A program made the position numbers and the translations under genes. Below the pieces are notes generated by a model that was given only the letters and a program-made list of their open reading frames with translations, ran no database searches and had not been told where the DNA came from. DNA of 64,000 nt, taken from assembly GCF_000312425.1 (NCBI RefSeq), contig NZ_HE997181.1:902002-966001 (forward strand), written 5' to 3'. Below are positions 8,021 to 16,973 of the stretch, in pieces (the first letter of the stretch is position 1; each line of letters begins with the position of its first letter). Origin of the DNA: Reyranella massiliensis 521. Lineage in GTDB: Bacteria > Pseudomonadota > Alphaproteobacteria > Reyranellales > Reyranellaceae.

Positions 8021-8761
8021 GTGGAGCGGGCTGAATACGAGCGCATGCACGCGGTCGAGGACCGCATGTGGTGGTATCGCGGCCTGCGGGCGCTGGCGGC
8101 GAGCGAACTCGCGCGGGCCCTGGCGCGCTCGGCGGCGGCTGGCCCCGTCCTCGATGCGGGATGCGGTACGGGCGGCATGTTGCGCGTTTTGGGGGCAACC
8201 ACAGGAGGGCGGCCGACGTTCGGGCTGGAATATGACGCAATCGCTGCATCGCTGGCGGCAGCCAAGGCGGGGCGCCCCGTGGCTTCGGGTTCGGTCAACG
8301 AAATGCCACTGGGGGATGCCACGCTGGCCGGCTACGTTTCGCTCGATGTGCTGTGTCATGGTGGCGTCGAGCCGGGGCGTGCCCTGAAAGAGGCGCATCG
8401 CTGCCTTCGGCCCGGCGCGATCGCCGTCTTCAATTTGCCGGCCTATGGCTGGATGTTGTCTGCGCATGACAAGCGCGTACACAATGTCCGTCGCTTCACG
8501 CGAGGCCAGGTCGGGGCCTTGCTTTCCGCGCACGGTTTCCGTGTCCTTCGTTCGAGCTACTGGAACACCTTCTTGTTTCCTCTCATGCTTCTTCATCGAC
8601 TGATCGAACGCGACGACGCCGAAAGCGACGTGCGCGACTATCCGGCCTGGCTCGATGCGATCTTTTCGACTGCCCTCGCGGTTGAGCGTGCCCTCATTGG
8701 AATGGGTCTCAACCTGCCGTTCGGCGGTTCCCTGATCGTCGTGGCGGCGCGCAATGAGTGA
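8021..8761 (+). CDS. Class I SAM-dependent methyltransferase
   Basis: 246-residue methyltransferase. Motif I VLDAGCGTGGML is near residues 44-55, followed by the acidic loop FGLEYD and motif GDATLAGYVSLDVLCHGG. The opening EYERMHAVEDRMWWYRGLR is typical of methyltransferases in polysaccharide and glycolipid gene sets. GTG 8021 has CCGGAGGGG upstream; ATG 8045 is the alternative. Its 3' end overlaps the GT2 gene by 8 bp, so it probably acts on the same glycolipid. Confidence 0.85.
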   Translation: MERAEYERMHAVEDRMWWYRGLRALAASELARALARSAAAGPVLDAGCGTGGMLRVLGATTGGRPTFGLEYDAIAASLAAAKAGRPVASGSVNEMPLGDATLAGYVSLDVLCHGGVEPGRALKEAHRCLRPGAIAVFNLPAYGWMLSAHDKRVHNVRRFTRGQVGALLSAHGFRVLRSSYWNTFLFPLMLLHRLIERDDAESDVRDYPAWLDAIFSTALAVERALIGMGLNLPFGGSLIVVAARNE

Positions 8762-9794
8762 ATCAGCTCTGCCGGCTCCGGCCCTGTCGATTGTCGTGCC
8801 GGTGTACAACGGTGCGGCAACGGTCGGAGATCTGGTCAAGGCGTTGCGCGCGCTGGACATCGAGGGCGGCCTCGAGATCGTGCTGGCCGTCGATGGCAGC
8901 CCCGACAACAGCCTCGACGTCTGCAAGAGGCTGGCTCAGGAACCCGGCGCGCCCGTCATCGTCCTGTCGCTCAGCCGCAACTTCGGCGAGCACAACGCCG
9001 TCATGGCCGGCCTGTCGCGGGCCCGTGGCGCCTTCGCCATCACGATGGATGACGACTTGCAGAATCCGCCGGAGGAAGTGAAGCGTCTCTTCGAGCATGC
9101 GCGCGACGGTGGCTACGATGCGGTCTACACCTATTACGAAGAGAAGAAGCATGCAGCGTGGCGCAATCTCGGCAGCCGGTTCACCAACTGGTGTGCCGAC
9201 CGGCTGATCGACAAACCACCGGGGCTCTACCTGTCGAGCTTCCGCTGTATCTCGGCCTTCGTGCGCGAACGCATCACGGCGAGCTACGAGGGGCCCTATC
9301 CTTACGTCGACGGGCTGGTCTTCCAGGTGACGCAGAATGTCGGCCGCCTGCAGGTCAGCCATCTGCCGCGCGCCGAAGGCCGCTCGAACTATACGCTGCG
9401 CCGCCTGATCCGGCTGTGGCTTTCGATGTTCCTGAACTTCTCGGTGATGCCGCTTCGGCTCGCCACCCTGCTGGGCCTGGGCTTCGGCGCGCTGGGTGCT
9501 TTGGCGGCCGTGATCGTCGTGGTCGAAGCAATCATTTCCGACAGGCCGCCACAGGGCTGGGCGTCGTTGATGGTCGCTGTCCTCGTGCTGGCGGGCGTGC
9601 AGCTCGTGGTGCTCGGCATGATCGGCGAATATCTCGGCCGCATGTTCCTGGCCGTCAATCGCAAGCCGCAATATCTCGTCCGCGAGGTCTTCCGTCGCGG
9701 TGCGGAAGGTCTCGAAGTCGAGAGACCGAAGGTCGACACGCGAGCGGCCGGGCAGCCGCATCGCGAACCGTCGCAAAGGGAGAGCGGGCGATGA
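8754..9794 (+). CDS. Family 2 glycosyltransferase, DPM1/GtrB/ArnC-like
   Basis: 346 aa. The N-terminal GT-A domain starts SIVVPVYNGAATVGDLVKAL, with the donor-binding DDDLQNPPEE at about residues 98-107. Two C-terminal transmembrane helices (about 225-290) match enzymes that transfer a sugar from a nucleotide donor to undecaprenyl phosphate. The 3' end overlaps the flippase-like gene by 4 bp. With the GT-C-like gene at 6383 this fits a three-part system: load sugar on lipid, flip, transfer outside. Confidence 0.88.
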   Translation: MSESALPAPALSIVVPVYNGAATVGDLVKALRALDIEGGLEIVLAVDGSPDNSLDVCKRLAQEPGAPVIVLSLSRNFGEHNAVMAGLSRARGAFAITMDDDLQNPPEEVKRLFEHARDGGYDAVYTYYEEKKHAAWRNLGSRFTNWCADRLIDKPPGLYLSSFRCISAFVRERITASYEGPYPYVDGLVFQVTQNVGRLQVSHLPRAEGRSNYTLRRLIRLWLSMFLNFSVMPLRLATLLGLGFGALGALAAVIVVVEAIISDRPPQGWASLMVAVLVLAGVQLVVLGMIGEYLGRMFLAVNRKPQYLVREVFRRGAEGLEVERPKVDTRAAGQPHREPSQRESGR

Positions 9795-10123
9795 CGATCT
9801 ATTATGTGGCGCTGGGAATCGGCATTCTGGCCGGAATCGGTGGCCAGATGCTGCTGAAAGCCGGCGCCGACGCCCCCGATTTCGTGGCGCAGCTCCTGCG
9901 TCCCTCGACCATCGCAGGACTGGCGCTCTATGGCTCCGCGGCATTTCTCTACATCGTCGCGCTGCGCAAAATTCCGGTTTCGGTCGCCTTTCCCAGCGTG
10001 TCGCTCTCCTATGCGATCGTTGCAGTGCTTGGGCACTTCCTTTTTGGTGAACCCTTCGGCATCAAGCAGATTGGCGGCATTGCCCTGATCGTGGGCGGCG
10101 TCGTGTTGATCAACCAGAGCTGA
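9791..10123 (+). CDS. Small four-helix DMT/EamA protein, ArnE/F- or SMR-like
   Basis: 110 residues with four hydrophobic helices (about 3-20, 37-56, 63-82, 88-106), ending GGIALIVGGVVLINQS as small multidrug-resistance and ArnE/F proteins do. The start ATGA overlaps the GT2 stop. Genomic position next to a DPM1-like transferase argues for flipping the lipid-linked sugar and not for drug efflux (inference). ATG 9791 was chosen since the upstream open frame lies inside the GT2 gene. Confidence 0.8.
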   Translation: MTIYYVALGIGILAGIGGQMLLKAGADAPDFVAQLLRPSTIAGLALYGSAAFLYIVALRKIPVSVAFPSVSLSYAIVAVLGHFLFGEPFGIKQIGGIALIVGGVVLINQS

Positions 10124-10133
10124 GGGCCGGGCC

Positions 10134-10997
10134 GTGGATTACGAGCAGATCAAGTACGAGAAGAACAAGGACATCCTCACCATCACGCTGAACCGGCCGG
10201 ACAAGCTCAACGCCTTCACGGGCAAGATGCTGTCGGAACTGCTGGACGCGATGGATCGCTCCGATCGCGACGACGACATTCGGGCGGTGGTCTTCACCGG
10301 GGCGGGCCGCGGCTTCTGCGCCGGTGCCGATCTCTCCGGCGGCGCCAACACCTTCAATGCCGAGAATCGCGGACCGGTCGATCCGGGCCTCGATGGTCAT
10401 CGCGACGGCGGCGGCCTCTTCACCCTGCGCCTCTACGAATCGCTCAAGCCCACGATTGCCGCCTGCAACGGGCCGGCGGTCGGCGTCGGCATCACCATGC
10501 AGCTCGCCATGGACGTACGGCTGGCGTCGGAAGCAGCGCGCTACGGCTTCGTCTTCACGCGCCGCGCCATCGTCATGGAAGCCTGTTCGAGTTGGTTCCT
10601 GCCGCGCCTCGTCGGACCACAGCAGGCGCTGGAATGGGTGATGACCGGCCGGGTCTTCTCGGCCGAGGAAGCCCTGAACGGCCGGCTGGTCCGGTCGGTG
10701 CACAAGCCCGACGATCTGCTGCCATCGGCCTATGCCCTGGCGCGCGAGATCGCCGACAACACGGCCCCCGTCTCCGTCGCGCTCAACCGGCACATGATCT
10801 GGAAGATGCTGGGCGCCGACCATCCGATGGAAGCGCACAAGGTCGACTCCAAGGGCATCTATTCGCGCGGCAAGTCGGCTGACGTGAAGGAGGGCGTGGT
10901 CGCCTTCCTGGAGAAGCGCCCCGCGAAGTTCCCCATGAAGGTGAGCGACGGCATGCCGTCCTTCTTCCCCTGGTGGCAGGAGCGGCCCTTCAAGTAG
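10134..10997 (+). CDS. Enoyl-CoA hydratase/isomerase (crotonase) family protein
   Basis: 287-residue crotonase-fold protein. Oxyanion-hole segments are VFTGAGRGFCAGADLSGG (about 50-67) and ACNGPAVGVGITMQLAMDVRLAS (about 111-133). GTG 10134 is 10 bp after the DMT stop. It carries an insertion with an Asn-rich stretch after the first oxyanion loop, between about 66 and 95. It precedes an ABC importer by 71 bp. Substrate unknown; the family covers hydratases, isomerases and hydrolases. Confidence 0.85.
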   Translation: MDYEQIKYEKNKDILTITLNRPDKLNAFTGKMLSELLDAMDRSDRDDDIRAVVFTGAGRGFCAGADLSGGANTFNAENRGPVDPGLDGHRDGGGLFTLRLYESLKPTIAACNGPAVGVGITMQLAMDVRLASEAARYGFVFTRRAIVMEACSSWFLPRLVGPQQALEWVMTGRVFSAEEALNGRLVRSVHKPDDLLPSAYALAREIADNTAPVSVALNRHMIWKMLGADHPMEAHKVDSKGIYSRGKSADVKEGVVAFLEKRPAKFPMKVSDGMPSFFPWWQERPFK

Positions 10998-11068
10998 GGC
11001 CCGGTCGGGTTGCCCCTCCCGGAGGCTTGCGGCAAGCTGCCGAAAAACAAGTCTTCACGGAGGGAACG

Positions 11069-12109
11069 ATGATCAAGCTGCAGATGCGGCGGCGGACGCT
11101 TTTGGCCGCCGCGCCGATGGTGATGGCTGCGCCCTACGTGGCACGAGCGCAAGGCAAGCCCGAGAAGAGCAAGGTGGTGCTCGCCGTCGGCGGCAAGTCG
11201 GCACTCTACTACCTGTCGCTCACGATCGCCGAGCGCAAGGGGTTCTTCAAGGAAGCGGGCCTCGACGTCGAGATCAACGATTTCCAGGGTGGCGCCAAAT
11301 CCTTGCAGGCCCTGATGGGCGGCAGCGCCGACGTGGTCGCCGGCGCCTACGAGCACACGATCCGCATGCAGCAGCGCGGCCAGCCGATCGTGGGCTTCGC
11401 CCTGATCGGCCGCGGCATGCAGCTCGCCATCGGGCTGCGCAACGACGTCGCCGCCAAGGTGAAGGGGCCTGCCGACATCAAGGGCCTGAAGTTCGGCGTT
11501 ACGGCGCCGGGCTCGCAGACCAACATGCTGGTGAACTTCTGGGCGGCCAAGGGCGGCTTGAAGGCAACCGACATCGTGGCGATCGGCGTCGGCGCCGGGG
11601 CCTCTGTGGTGGCGGCCATCGAGAAGGGCGAGGTCGACGGCGTGTCTCAGTCCGATCCGGCGCTGACGATCCTGCAGGAGAAGAAGCTCATCAAGATCAT
11701 GCTCGACACGCGGACCATGAAGGGGAACCAGGAACTGTTCGGCGGGGCTTTCCCAGCGGCCTGCCTCTATGCCCAGCCCGAGCTTCTGACGAAGACCCCG
11801 AACACAGCGCAGGCGCTGGCGACGGGGATCGTGCGTGCCAACGAATGGCTGCAGAAGGCCTCGCCTGCCGAGGTCGCGAACTCCGTGCCCGAGGCCTATC
11901 TGCTGGGCGACCGTGCGGTCTACGAGAAGTCGTTTGCGGGCGTCCGCGAGACGATCTCGCCGGACGGGCTGATGCCTCCCGGTGCCATGGAGAATGCACT
12001 GAAGTTCCTGGCCGACGGTGATCCCAAGATCGCGGCGGATATCGGCAAGATCAAACTTGCCGACACCTGGACCAACGAGTTGGCGCAGCGCGCTGGCAAG
12101 CGCAGTTAG
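11069..12109 (+). CDS. ABC transporter substrate-binding protein, NMT1/SsuA type
   Basis: 346-residue periplasmic receptor. The N-terminus has a twin-Arg-like signal (RRRTLLAAAPMVMAA...ARAQG), followed by a type-II binding fold of the NMT1/SsuA/TauA group (ALYYLSLTIAERKGFFKEAGLDVEI). Start ATG 11069 is preceded by CGGAGGGA at good spacing. It forms a three-gene importer with the ATPase and permease downstream. Family ligands include sulfonates, nitrate, thiamine precursors and aromatic acids; placement between two crotonases hints at an organic acid (inference). Confidence 0.88.
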   Translation: MIKLQMRRRTLLAAAPMVMAAPYVARAQGKPEKSKVVLAVGGKSALYYLSLTIAERKGFFKEAGLDVEINDFQGGAKSLQALMGGSADVVAGAYEHTIRMQQRGQPIVGFALIGRGMQLAIGLRNDVAAKVKGPADIKGLKFGVTAPGSQTNMLVNFWAAKGGLKATDIVAIGVGAGASVVAAIEKGEVDGVSQSDPALTILQEKKLIKIMLDTRTMKGNQELFGGAFPAACLYAQPELLTKTPNTAQALATGIVRANEWLQKASPAEVANSVPEAYLLGDRAVYEKSFAGVRETISPDGLMPPGAMENALKFLADGDPKIAADIGKIKLADTWTNELAQRAGKRS

Positions 12110-12115
12110 CCCGCC

Positions 12116-12943
12116 GTGACGCCGACTGACGTGCCGGCCTTGTCGCTGGCCGATATCACCTGCCGCTTCGCCGCCCGGGACGGGGCAAGCGAACCCTATA
12201 CCGCCGTCGCCAATGCGACGCTGAACGTGGCAAAGGGCGAGTTCGTCTCGGTGGTCGGCCCGACCGGCTGTGGCAAGTCGACCTTGCTGAACGTTGCGGC
12301 GGGCCTGCTCGCGCCCTCGTCGGGAACCGTCGATGTGTTTGGCGAAAGGCTGGTCGCGGCGGAGGGCGTCAACCGGCGGGCAGGCTACATGTTCCAGGCC
12401 GATGCGCTGATGCCGTGGCGCACCGGCATCGACAATGTAATCGCGGGCCTCGAATTTCGCGGCGTGCCGCGCGGCGACGCGATTGCCCAGGGCGAGGCGT
12501 GGTTGCGCCGGGTCGGTCTGGCGGGCTTCGGCGATCGCTATCCGCACCAGATGTCAGGCGGCATGCGCAAGCGGCTGGCGCTGGCACAGACGCTGATTCT
12601 CAGCCCCGACATCCTGCTCATGGACGAGCCCTTCTCGGCGCTCGACGTGCAGACGCGCCAGCTCATGGAGAACGAGCTGCTGGCGCTCTGGGCGGAGGAC
12701 CGCAAGTCCGTCCTCTTCATCACCCACGACCTAGAAGAGGCGATCGCGCTGTCCGATCGCGTCGTCGTGTTGTCGGCTGGCCCGGCGACCCTGCCCATCG
12801 GAGACTTCAGGGTCGACCTGCCGCGGCCGCGCGACGTATCGGAGATCCGCATGACGCCGGCTTTCCTGACGCTCCATCGCGAAATCTGGGCGGCCATGAA
12901 GGAAGAAGTCCTGAAGGCCTATGCCGCGCAGAAGGTTGCCTGA
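12116..12943 (+). CDS. ABC transporter ATPase, SsuB/TauB type
   Basis: 275-residue nucleotide-binding subunit. Walker A GPTGCGKST (about 52-60), signature MSGGMRKRLALAQ (about 145-157), Walker B ILLMDEP (about 165-171) and H-loop FITHDLEEAI are all intact. GTG 12116 begins 6 bp after the binding-protein stop. It energises the permease encoded directly downstream. Confidence 0.92.
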   Translation: MTPTDVPALSLADITCRFAARDGASEPYTAVANATLNVAKGEFVSVVGPTGCGKSTLLNVAAGLLAPSSGTVDVFGERLVAAEGVNRRAGYMFQADALMPWRTGIDNVIAGLEFRGVPRGDAIAQGEAWLRRVGLAGFGDRYPHQMSGGMRKRLALAQTLILSPDILLMDEPFSALDVQTRQLMENELLALWAEDRKSVLFITHDLEEAIALSDRVVVLSAGPATLPIGDFRVDLPRPRDVSEIRMTPAFLTLHREIWAAMKEEVLKAYAAQKVA

Positions 12944-12944
12944 G

Positions 12945-13742
12945 ATGCGTCTGCGTATCCTGCAAGTCCTCGTTCTCGGCCTGCTGATCGTCTTCTGGTA
13001 CCTGATGACGGCGCCCGGCCTGATCCCGCCCTTTTATTTCGACAAGCCCAATCGGGCGGCGTTCTTCTTCGGCGAACCGCAGAAGGTCTTCTGGGTGATC
13101 GTCGACTGGTTCGCGACCGGCGAGATATTCCGCCATCTCGGCATCACGCTGCTCGAAACGGCGTTGGGCTTCGTGATCGGCGCCGCTTTCGGTCTCGGCA
13201 TCGGCCTGTGGCTGGCGCTGTCCCCGACCGCTTCGGCGGTGATGGATCCCTACATCAAGGGCTTCAATTCGATGCCGCGCGTCGTTCTGGCGCCCATCTT
13301 CGCGGTCTGGTTCGGGCTCGGCATCTGGTCGAAGGTCGCGCTGGGCGTCACGCTCGTCTTCTTCGTCGTGTTCTTCAACGTCTACCAGGGCGTGCGCGAG
13401 GTCAGTCCCAACCTGATTGCCAATGCCCGCATGCTGGGCGCGTCGAGCCGTCAGCTCCTGCGTTCGATCTATCTGCCCAGCGCCATGAGCTGGGTGTTCG
13501 CGAGCCTGCACAATGCTGTGGGTCTGGCTTTCGTCGGCGCCGTGGTCGGTGAATATCTCGGCTCCTCGATGGGCGTCGGCTATCTGATCCTGCAGGCCGA
13601 GGGGACCTTCGACATCAACACCGTCTTTGCCGGCATCCTGGTGCTGACGGCGTTTGCACTGGCACTCGATGGCGCGGTCGGCGCCGTCGAGCGGCGCCTG
13701 ATGACCTGGCAACCCAGGGCCAGCGAGACCGAGAAGGTCTAG
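12945..13742 (+). CDS. ABC transporter permease, SsuC/TauC type
   Basis: 265-residue inner-membrane subunit with about six helices. The cytoplasmic coupling loop NLIANARMLGASSRQLLRSIYLP (about 158-180) matches the EAA motif. The start ATG overlaps nothing but sits 1 bp after the ATPase stop. It completes the binding protein-ATPase-permease importer and is convergent with a crotonase. Confidence 0.92.
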   Translation: MRLRILQVLVLGLLIVFWYLMTAPGLIPPFYFDKPNRAAFFFGEPQKVFWVIVDWFATGEIFRHLGITLLETALGFVIGAAFGLGIGLWLALSPTASAVMDPYIKGFNSMPRVVLAPIFAVWFGLGIWSKVALGVTLVFFVVFFNVYQGVREVSPNLIANARMLGASSRQLLRSIYLPSAMSWVFASLHNAVGLAFVGAVVGEYLGSSMGVGYLILQAEGTFDINTVFAGILVLTAFALALDGAVGAVERRLMTWQPRASETEKV

Positions 13743-13745
13743 GCG

Positions 13746-14567
13746 CTACTTGCCCGTAAAACGCGCGGCGCGCTTCTCGAGAAAGTGCGCCACGCCCTCC
13801 TTGAAGTCGGAGGTCTGGAACGAGAGCTCCATCTCGTAGTTCGCCTGGGTGGTCGCTTCGGCCAGCGTCTGGAACTCAGCTTCCCAAAGCTGCCGCTTCA
13901 TCACGGCGACCGAGCGCGGCGAGACGGTGTTGGCGAGCAGGGTCGCGTAGGCCCGCGTCTCGGCCATCAGCTTGTCGTCCGGGATAACGCGGTTGACCAG
14001 GCCGAGCGCCAGCGCTTCCGGTGCGCGGAACTTGCGAGCGGAGCAAAGAAGGTCGAGCGCGGCAGGGAGGCCCACCAGCCGCGGCAGCAGCCAGCTTATG
14101 CCGTGCTCGGCAATGAGGCCGCGCTGGGCGAAGGCGGTCGTAAAGACGGCGGACTCACCCGCGAATCGTAGATCGGCGTAGAGCGGGATGACCATGCCGA
14201 GGCCTGCCGCCGGACCATTGATTGCAGCAATGATGAATTTCGGGATGGCCGGAAAGTACGAGTAGTTCATTTTGAACTCGGCCAGAGTGCTGCCCCCTGG
14301 CAGGGTTTCCTGGGCCTTGGATGAGCGGTCGGTCGAGGCACCGGCCCCAATAGCTTGTAGGCCGCCCATATCGGCGCCGGCGCAGAAGCCGCGACCCGAA
14401 CCGGTCAGGATAATGGCACGAACGTCCGGATCTGCCCCCGCCTTGTGCATGGCGTCCTTCAGGTCGAGGTGCATCTGACGCGTCCAGGCATTTAGCTTTT
14501 CTGGACGGTTCAGCGAGATCGTGCAGATGTGGTCCGCGACGTCGTACAGGACGGTTTCATATGCCAT
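13746..14567 (-). CDS. Enoyl-CoA hydratase/isomerase (crotonase) family protein
   Basis: 273 aa crotonase. ILTGSGRGFCAGADMGGLQAIG (about 54-75) and AINGPAAGLGMVIPLYADLRFA (about 114-135) form the oxyanion hole. The start ATG 14567 has GAGGAG 8 bp upstream. It ends 3 bp from the importer permease, reading towards it, and diverges from a MaoC hydratase gene across 206 bp. Overall similar in type to the crotonase at 10134. Specific reaction unknown. Confidence 0.85.
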   Translation of the reverse strand: MAYETVLYDVADHICTISLNRPEKLNAWTRQMHLDLKDAMHKAGADPDVRAIILTGSGRGFCAGADMGGLQAIGAGASTDRSSKAQETLPGGSTLAEFKMNYSYFPAIPKFIIAAINGPAAGLGMVIPLYADLRFAGESAVFTTAFAQRGLIAEHGISWLLPRLVGLPAALDLLCSARKFRAPEALALGLVNRVIPDDKLMAETRAYATLLANTVSPRSVAVMKRQLWEAEFQTLAEATTQANYEMELSFQTSDFKEGVAHFLEKRAARFTGK

Positions 14568-14706
14568 CCGGGGGTCTCCTCATGTGCATTCTTGTGGATG
14601 GCATGATGAGCAAAAGCCCGCGACGATACAATTGGGACGCCATAGGCGGCGGGCAAGTGCCCTCGCTCGCCCATGATCGCGACAAGGGGGACGCTGGCTT
14701 TGAAAA

Positions 14707-14754
14707 TTGCTGCCGGTGAATAAATTGGTGGTATATTGCAGTCAGACGGCAATA
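14707..14754 (+). promoter_or_regulatory. Possible promoter and operator of the MaoC gene
   Basis: AT-rich stretch in otherwise GC-rich DNA. It has a weak -35-like TTGCTG (14707-14712) and a -10-like TATATT (14732-14737) at 19-bp spacing. The -10 overlaps an inverted repeat TATTGC / GCAATA with a 9-bp spacer (14734-14754). The rest of the 14568-14773 gap shows nothing else convincing. Confidence 0.28.
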
Positions 14755-14773
14755 AATAGGGCAGAGGTTGGAA

Positions 14774-15241
14774 ATGGCTAAAAGGGAATTCGCTCACCCG
14801 AACGAGATGCATAAGCACGTGGGCCAGGAAATTGGGGTGAGCGACTGGGTCGAGATTACACAGGAGAGGATCAACCTCTTTGCCGATGCGACCGGCGACC
14901 ATCAGTGGATCCATGTCGATGTCGAGCGGGCCAAGAAGGACATGCCGGGTGGCAAGACTATTGCTCACGGCTTCCTGACGCTTTCGCTGATCCCGATGCT
15001 CAATCACCAGATCTCGCACATCAACAACGTTCGCAACGGCATCAATTACGGTTGCAACAAGGTTCGCTTCACCAGCCCGGTGCAGGCCGGGGCGAGGGTG
15101 CGGGCCCGTGCCAAGCTGATCGCTGCCGATCCGATGGACAAGGGCGGCGTGCGGCTGACCAATCAGGTGACGATTGAAATCGAGGGGCAGGAGCGCCCGG
15201 CCTGTGTGGCCGAGACCATGTCCATCGTGTACGGCACCTGA
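14774..15241 (+). CDS. MaoC-family dehydratase, (R)-enoyl-CoA hydratase-like
   Basis: 155-residue hotdog hydratase. The hydratase-2 motif FADATGDHQWIHVDVERAKK and the follow-up GKTIAHGFLTLSLIP (about 37-80) contain the catalytic Asp and His with canonical spacing. Start ATG 14774 is chosen because AGAGG lies 6 bp upstream; an in-frame TTG two codons earlier is possible. Members convert crotonyl-type enoyl-CoA to (R)-3-hydroxyacyl-CoA, often feeding polyhydroxyalkanoate synthesis; no phaC is in the window. Confidence 0.9.
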   Translation: MAKREFAHPNEMHKHVGQEIGVSDWVEITQERINLFADATGDHQWIHVDVERAKKDMPGGKTIAHGFLTLSLIPMLNHQISHINNVRNGINYGCNKVRFTSPVQAGARVRARAKLIAADPMDKGGVRLTNQVTIEIEGQERPACVAETMSIVYGT

Positions 15242-15251
15242 GGACCAGCCC

Positions 15252-15968
15252 TTGCTGAAACGCGAAGAACTGACCTCGGAGCGGATCGACCAGATCGTCG
15301 CCGATGCCCATGCCGCCGGCTACCACTTCTTCCTCTCGTCCGAGGCCCGTGAAGCAAGCCTGAAGGAAACGCTCACGCGTTACCGGCCAGGCGAAGAGGT
15401 CTGGGTGTTTGCCTATGGTTCCTTGATGTGGAACCCGGCCTTCGAATTCATGGAAGCCACGCCCTGCTCGATCGAGGGCTGGCGTCGGTCCTTCTGTTTC
15501 TGGGTGCCTCTTGGACGTGGCACGCCGGAACTTCCCGGCCTGATGTTGGCGCTCGAAGGCGGGGGAGCCTGCGAAGGCATTGCCTACCGTCTGGCCCCCC
15601 ATCAGGTGCATAGCGAACTCGGCATTCTCTGGAACCGCGAGATGCTGTCGGGCGTCTATCAGCCCCGCTGGGTGCCGGCTGTGCTTCGCGACGGTCGTGC
15701 CGTCACCGCGGTAACCTTCGTCGTCGATCCACAGCACTGCCAGTATTGCGGCGATCTGCCGATCGATCGCGCGGCCCATCACATCGCCTTCGCGGAGGGG
15801 CGTCGCGGCCCCTGTCGCGATTATCTCGCCAATACGGTCGAGCATGCCCGGTCCCTCGGCATCAACGATCCCTACCTCGAAGAGCTGGCGACGCGCGTCG
15901 CTGATCTGCGGGGCGAGCCGGTGCTGGTCGCAGGGCAAGTCAACGGTGTGGCGGCCGGCCAGGCCTGA
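15252..15968 (+). CDS. ChaC-like gamma-glutamylcyclotransferase
   Basis: 238-residue protein of the ChaC family, which releases 5-oxoproline from gamma-glutamyl peptides such as glutathione. The substrate loop VFAYGSLMWNPAFEF (about 50-64) and the catalytic-Glu segment CEGIAYRLAP (about 104-113) are both present. No ATG or GTG occurs near the domain start; TTG 15252 is used because GAGGA sits 7 bp upstream, right after the MaoC stop. Probably co-transcribed with the MaoC gene. Confidence 0.85.
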   Translation: MLKREELTSERIDQIVADAHAAGYHFFLSSEAREASLKETLTRYRPGEEVWVFAYGSLMWNPAFEFMEATPCSIEGWRRSFCFWVPLGRGTPELPGLMLALEGGGACEGIAYRLAPHQVHSELGILWNREMLSGVYQPRWVPAVLRDGRAVTAVTFVVDPQHCQYCGDLPIDRAAHHIAFAEGRRGPCRDYLANTVEHARSLGINDPYLEELATRVADLRGEPVLVAGQVNGVAAGQA

Positions 15969-16036
15969 CCTCGCCTCTCGGAAGCGGCCGTAACGGCCGG
16001 GATGATATGGTTCAGGGCCTGTGACATAGTCGCGAT

Positions 16037-16963
16037 GTGACTGCACTCGTCGACCGGTGGCTCGCGCTGCCGCCCAACCTGCGTGGCATTCTCTGGGTCG
16101 GCCTGTCAGGCATCCTGTTTGCGCTGCTGAACGTCTTTACGCTGATTCCGGCGCAGCATCTCAATCCCTATGTGATGGCGTTCCTGCGCTATCTCTTCGG
16201 CGCGATGTTCCTGTTGCCGATCGTGTTCCGGCTGGGCCTCCATCGCGCCCTGCACACCAATCGCCTGGGTCTGCACGTCTCGCGCGGCGCCATCCATACC
16301 GTCGGCATGTTCCTGTGGTTCATCGCGCTGCCGCTCACCACCCTGGCGGAGATCACCGCGCTGGGCTTTACCGGGCCGATCTTCGTCACCATCGGTGCGG
16401 CATTGTTCCTCCGCGAAGATGTGCGGATGCGGCGCTGGATGGCTGTCTTCGTTGGCTTCATCGGCGCCATGATCATCATCCGGCCGGGTTTCAGCGCACT
16501 GCATCTCGGCGTGCTCTGCATTCTGATCTCGACCCCGATCTTCTCGGCATCGAACCTGATCTCCAAGGCATTGGCGCGTACGGATTCGGCCAATACGATC
16601 GTCATCTGGCAGAACATCGTCATCGTGATCTGCGCGCTGCCGGTTGCCCTGTGGTTCTGGCAGACGCCGCAGTGGACCGACATCGGCTGGTTCCTGGCGG
16701 CGGGCCTCGCGGGCACTCTGGGGCATCTCTGCCAGCAACGCGGCTACCAGCTTGCCGACATCACCCTGTTGCAGCCCATCGGCTTCCTGTCCCTGATCTG
16801 GAACACGATGCTGGGCTACTTCCTGTTCTTCCAGCAGCCCGATGTCTGGACCTTTGTCGGCGCGGCCGTGATCTTCGCCAGCGCCATGTACATCTCCCAC
16901 CGCGAGGCGGTGCGGCGGGCGCAGATCAAGACGGCGAGTTCGCAGGCCAACCCGGAGGCCTGA
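16037..16963 (+). CDS. EamA/DMT-family transporter
   Basis: 308 aa with ten predicted helices in two EamA repeats, the first beginning GILWVGLSGILFALLNVFT and the second from about residue 155. GTG 16037 is the usable start: an ATG overlaps it but runs into a stop at once. Family members export amino acids, purines, riboflavin or S-adenosylmethionine-type solutes; no substrate can be inferred. Convergent with moaA, 10 bp between stops. Confidence 0.85.
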   Translation: MTALVDRWLALPPNLRGILWVGLSGILFALLNVFTLIPAQHLNPYVMAFLRYLFGAMFLLPIVFRLGLHRALHTNRLGLHVSRGAIHTVGMFLWFIALPLTTLAEITALGFTGPIFVTIGAALFLREDVRMRRWMAVFVGFIGAMIIIRPGFSALHLGVLCILISTPIFSASNLISKALARTDSANTIVIWQNIVIVICALPVALWFWQTPQWTDIGWFLAAGLAGTLGHLCQQRGYQLADITLLQPIGFLSLIWNTMLGYFLFFQQPDVWTFVGAAVIFASAMYISHREAVRRAQIKTASSQANPEA

Positions 16964-16973
16964 AGCTCGGCCT

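Noticed and set aside
10859..12547. 562-aa minus-strand frame opposite the ABC importer genes
   Set aside because: Shadow frame without recognisable motifs over three clear importer genes.
14568..14773. Possible small RNA or riboswitch in the longest intergenic gap
   Set aside because: Only a weak promoter-like element and a short inverted repeat; no conserved fold recognised.
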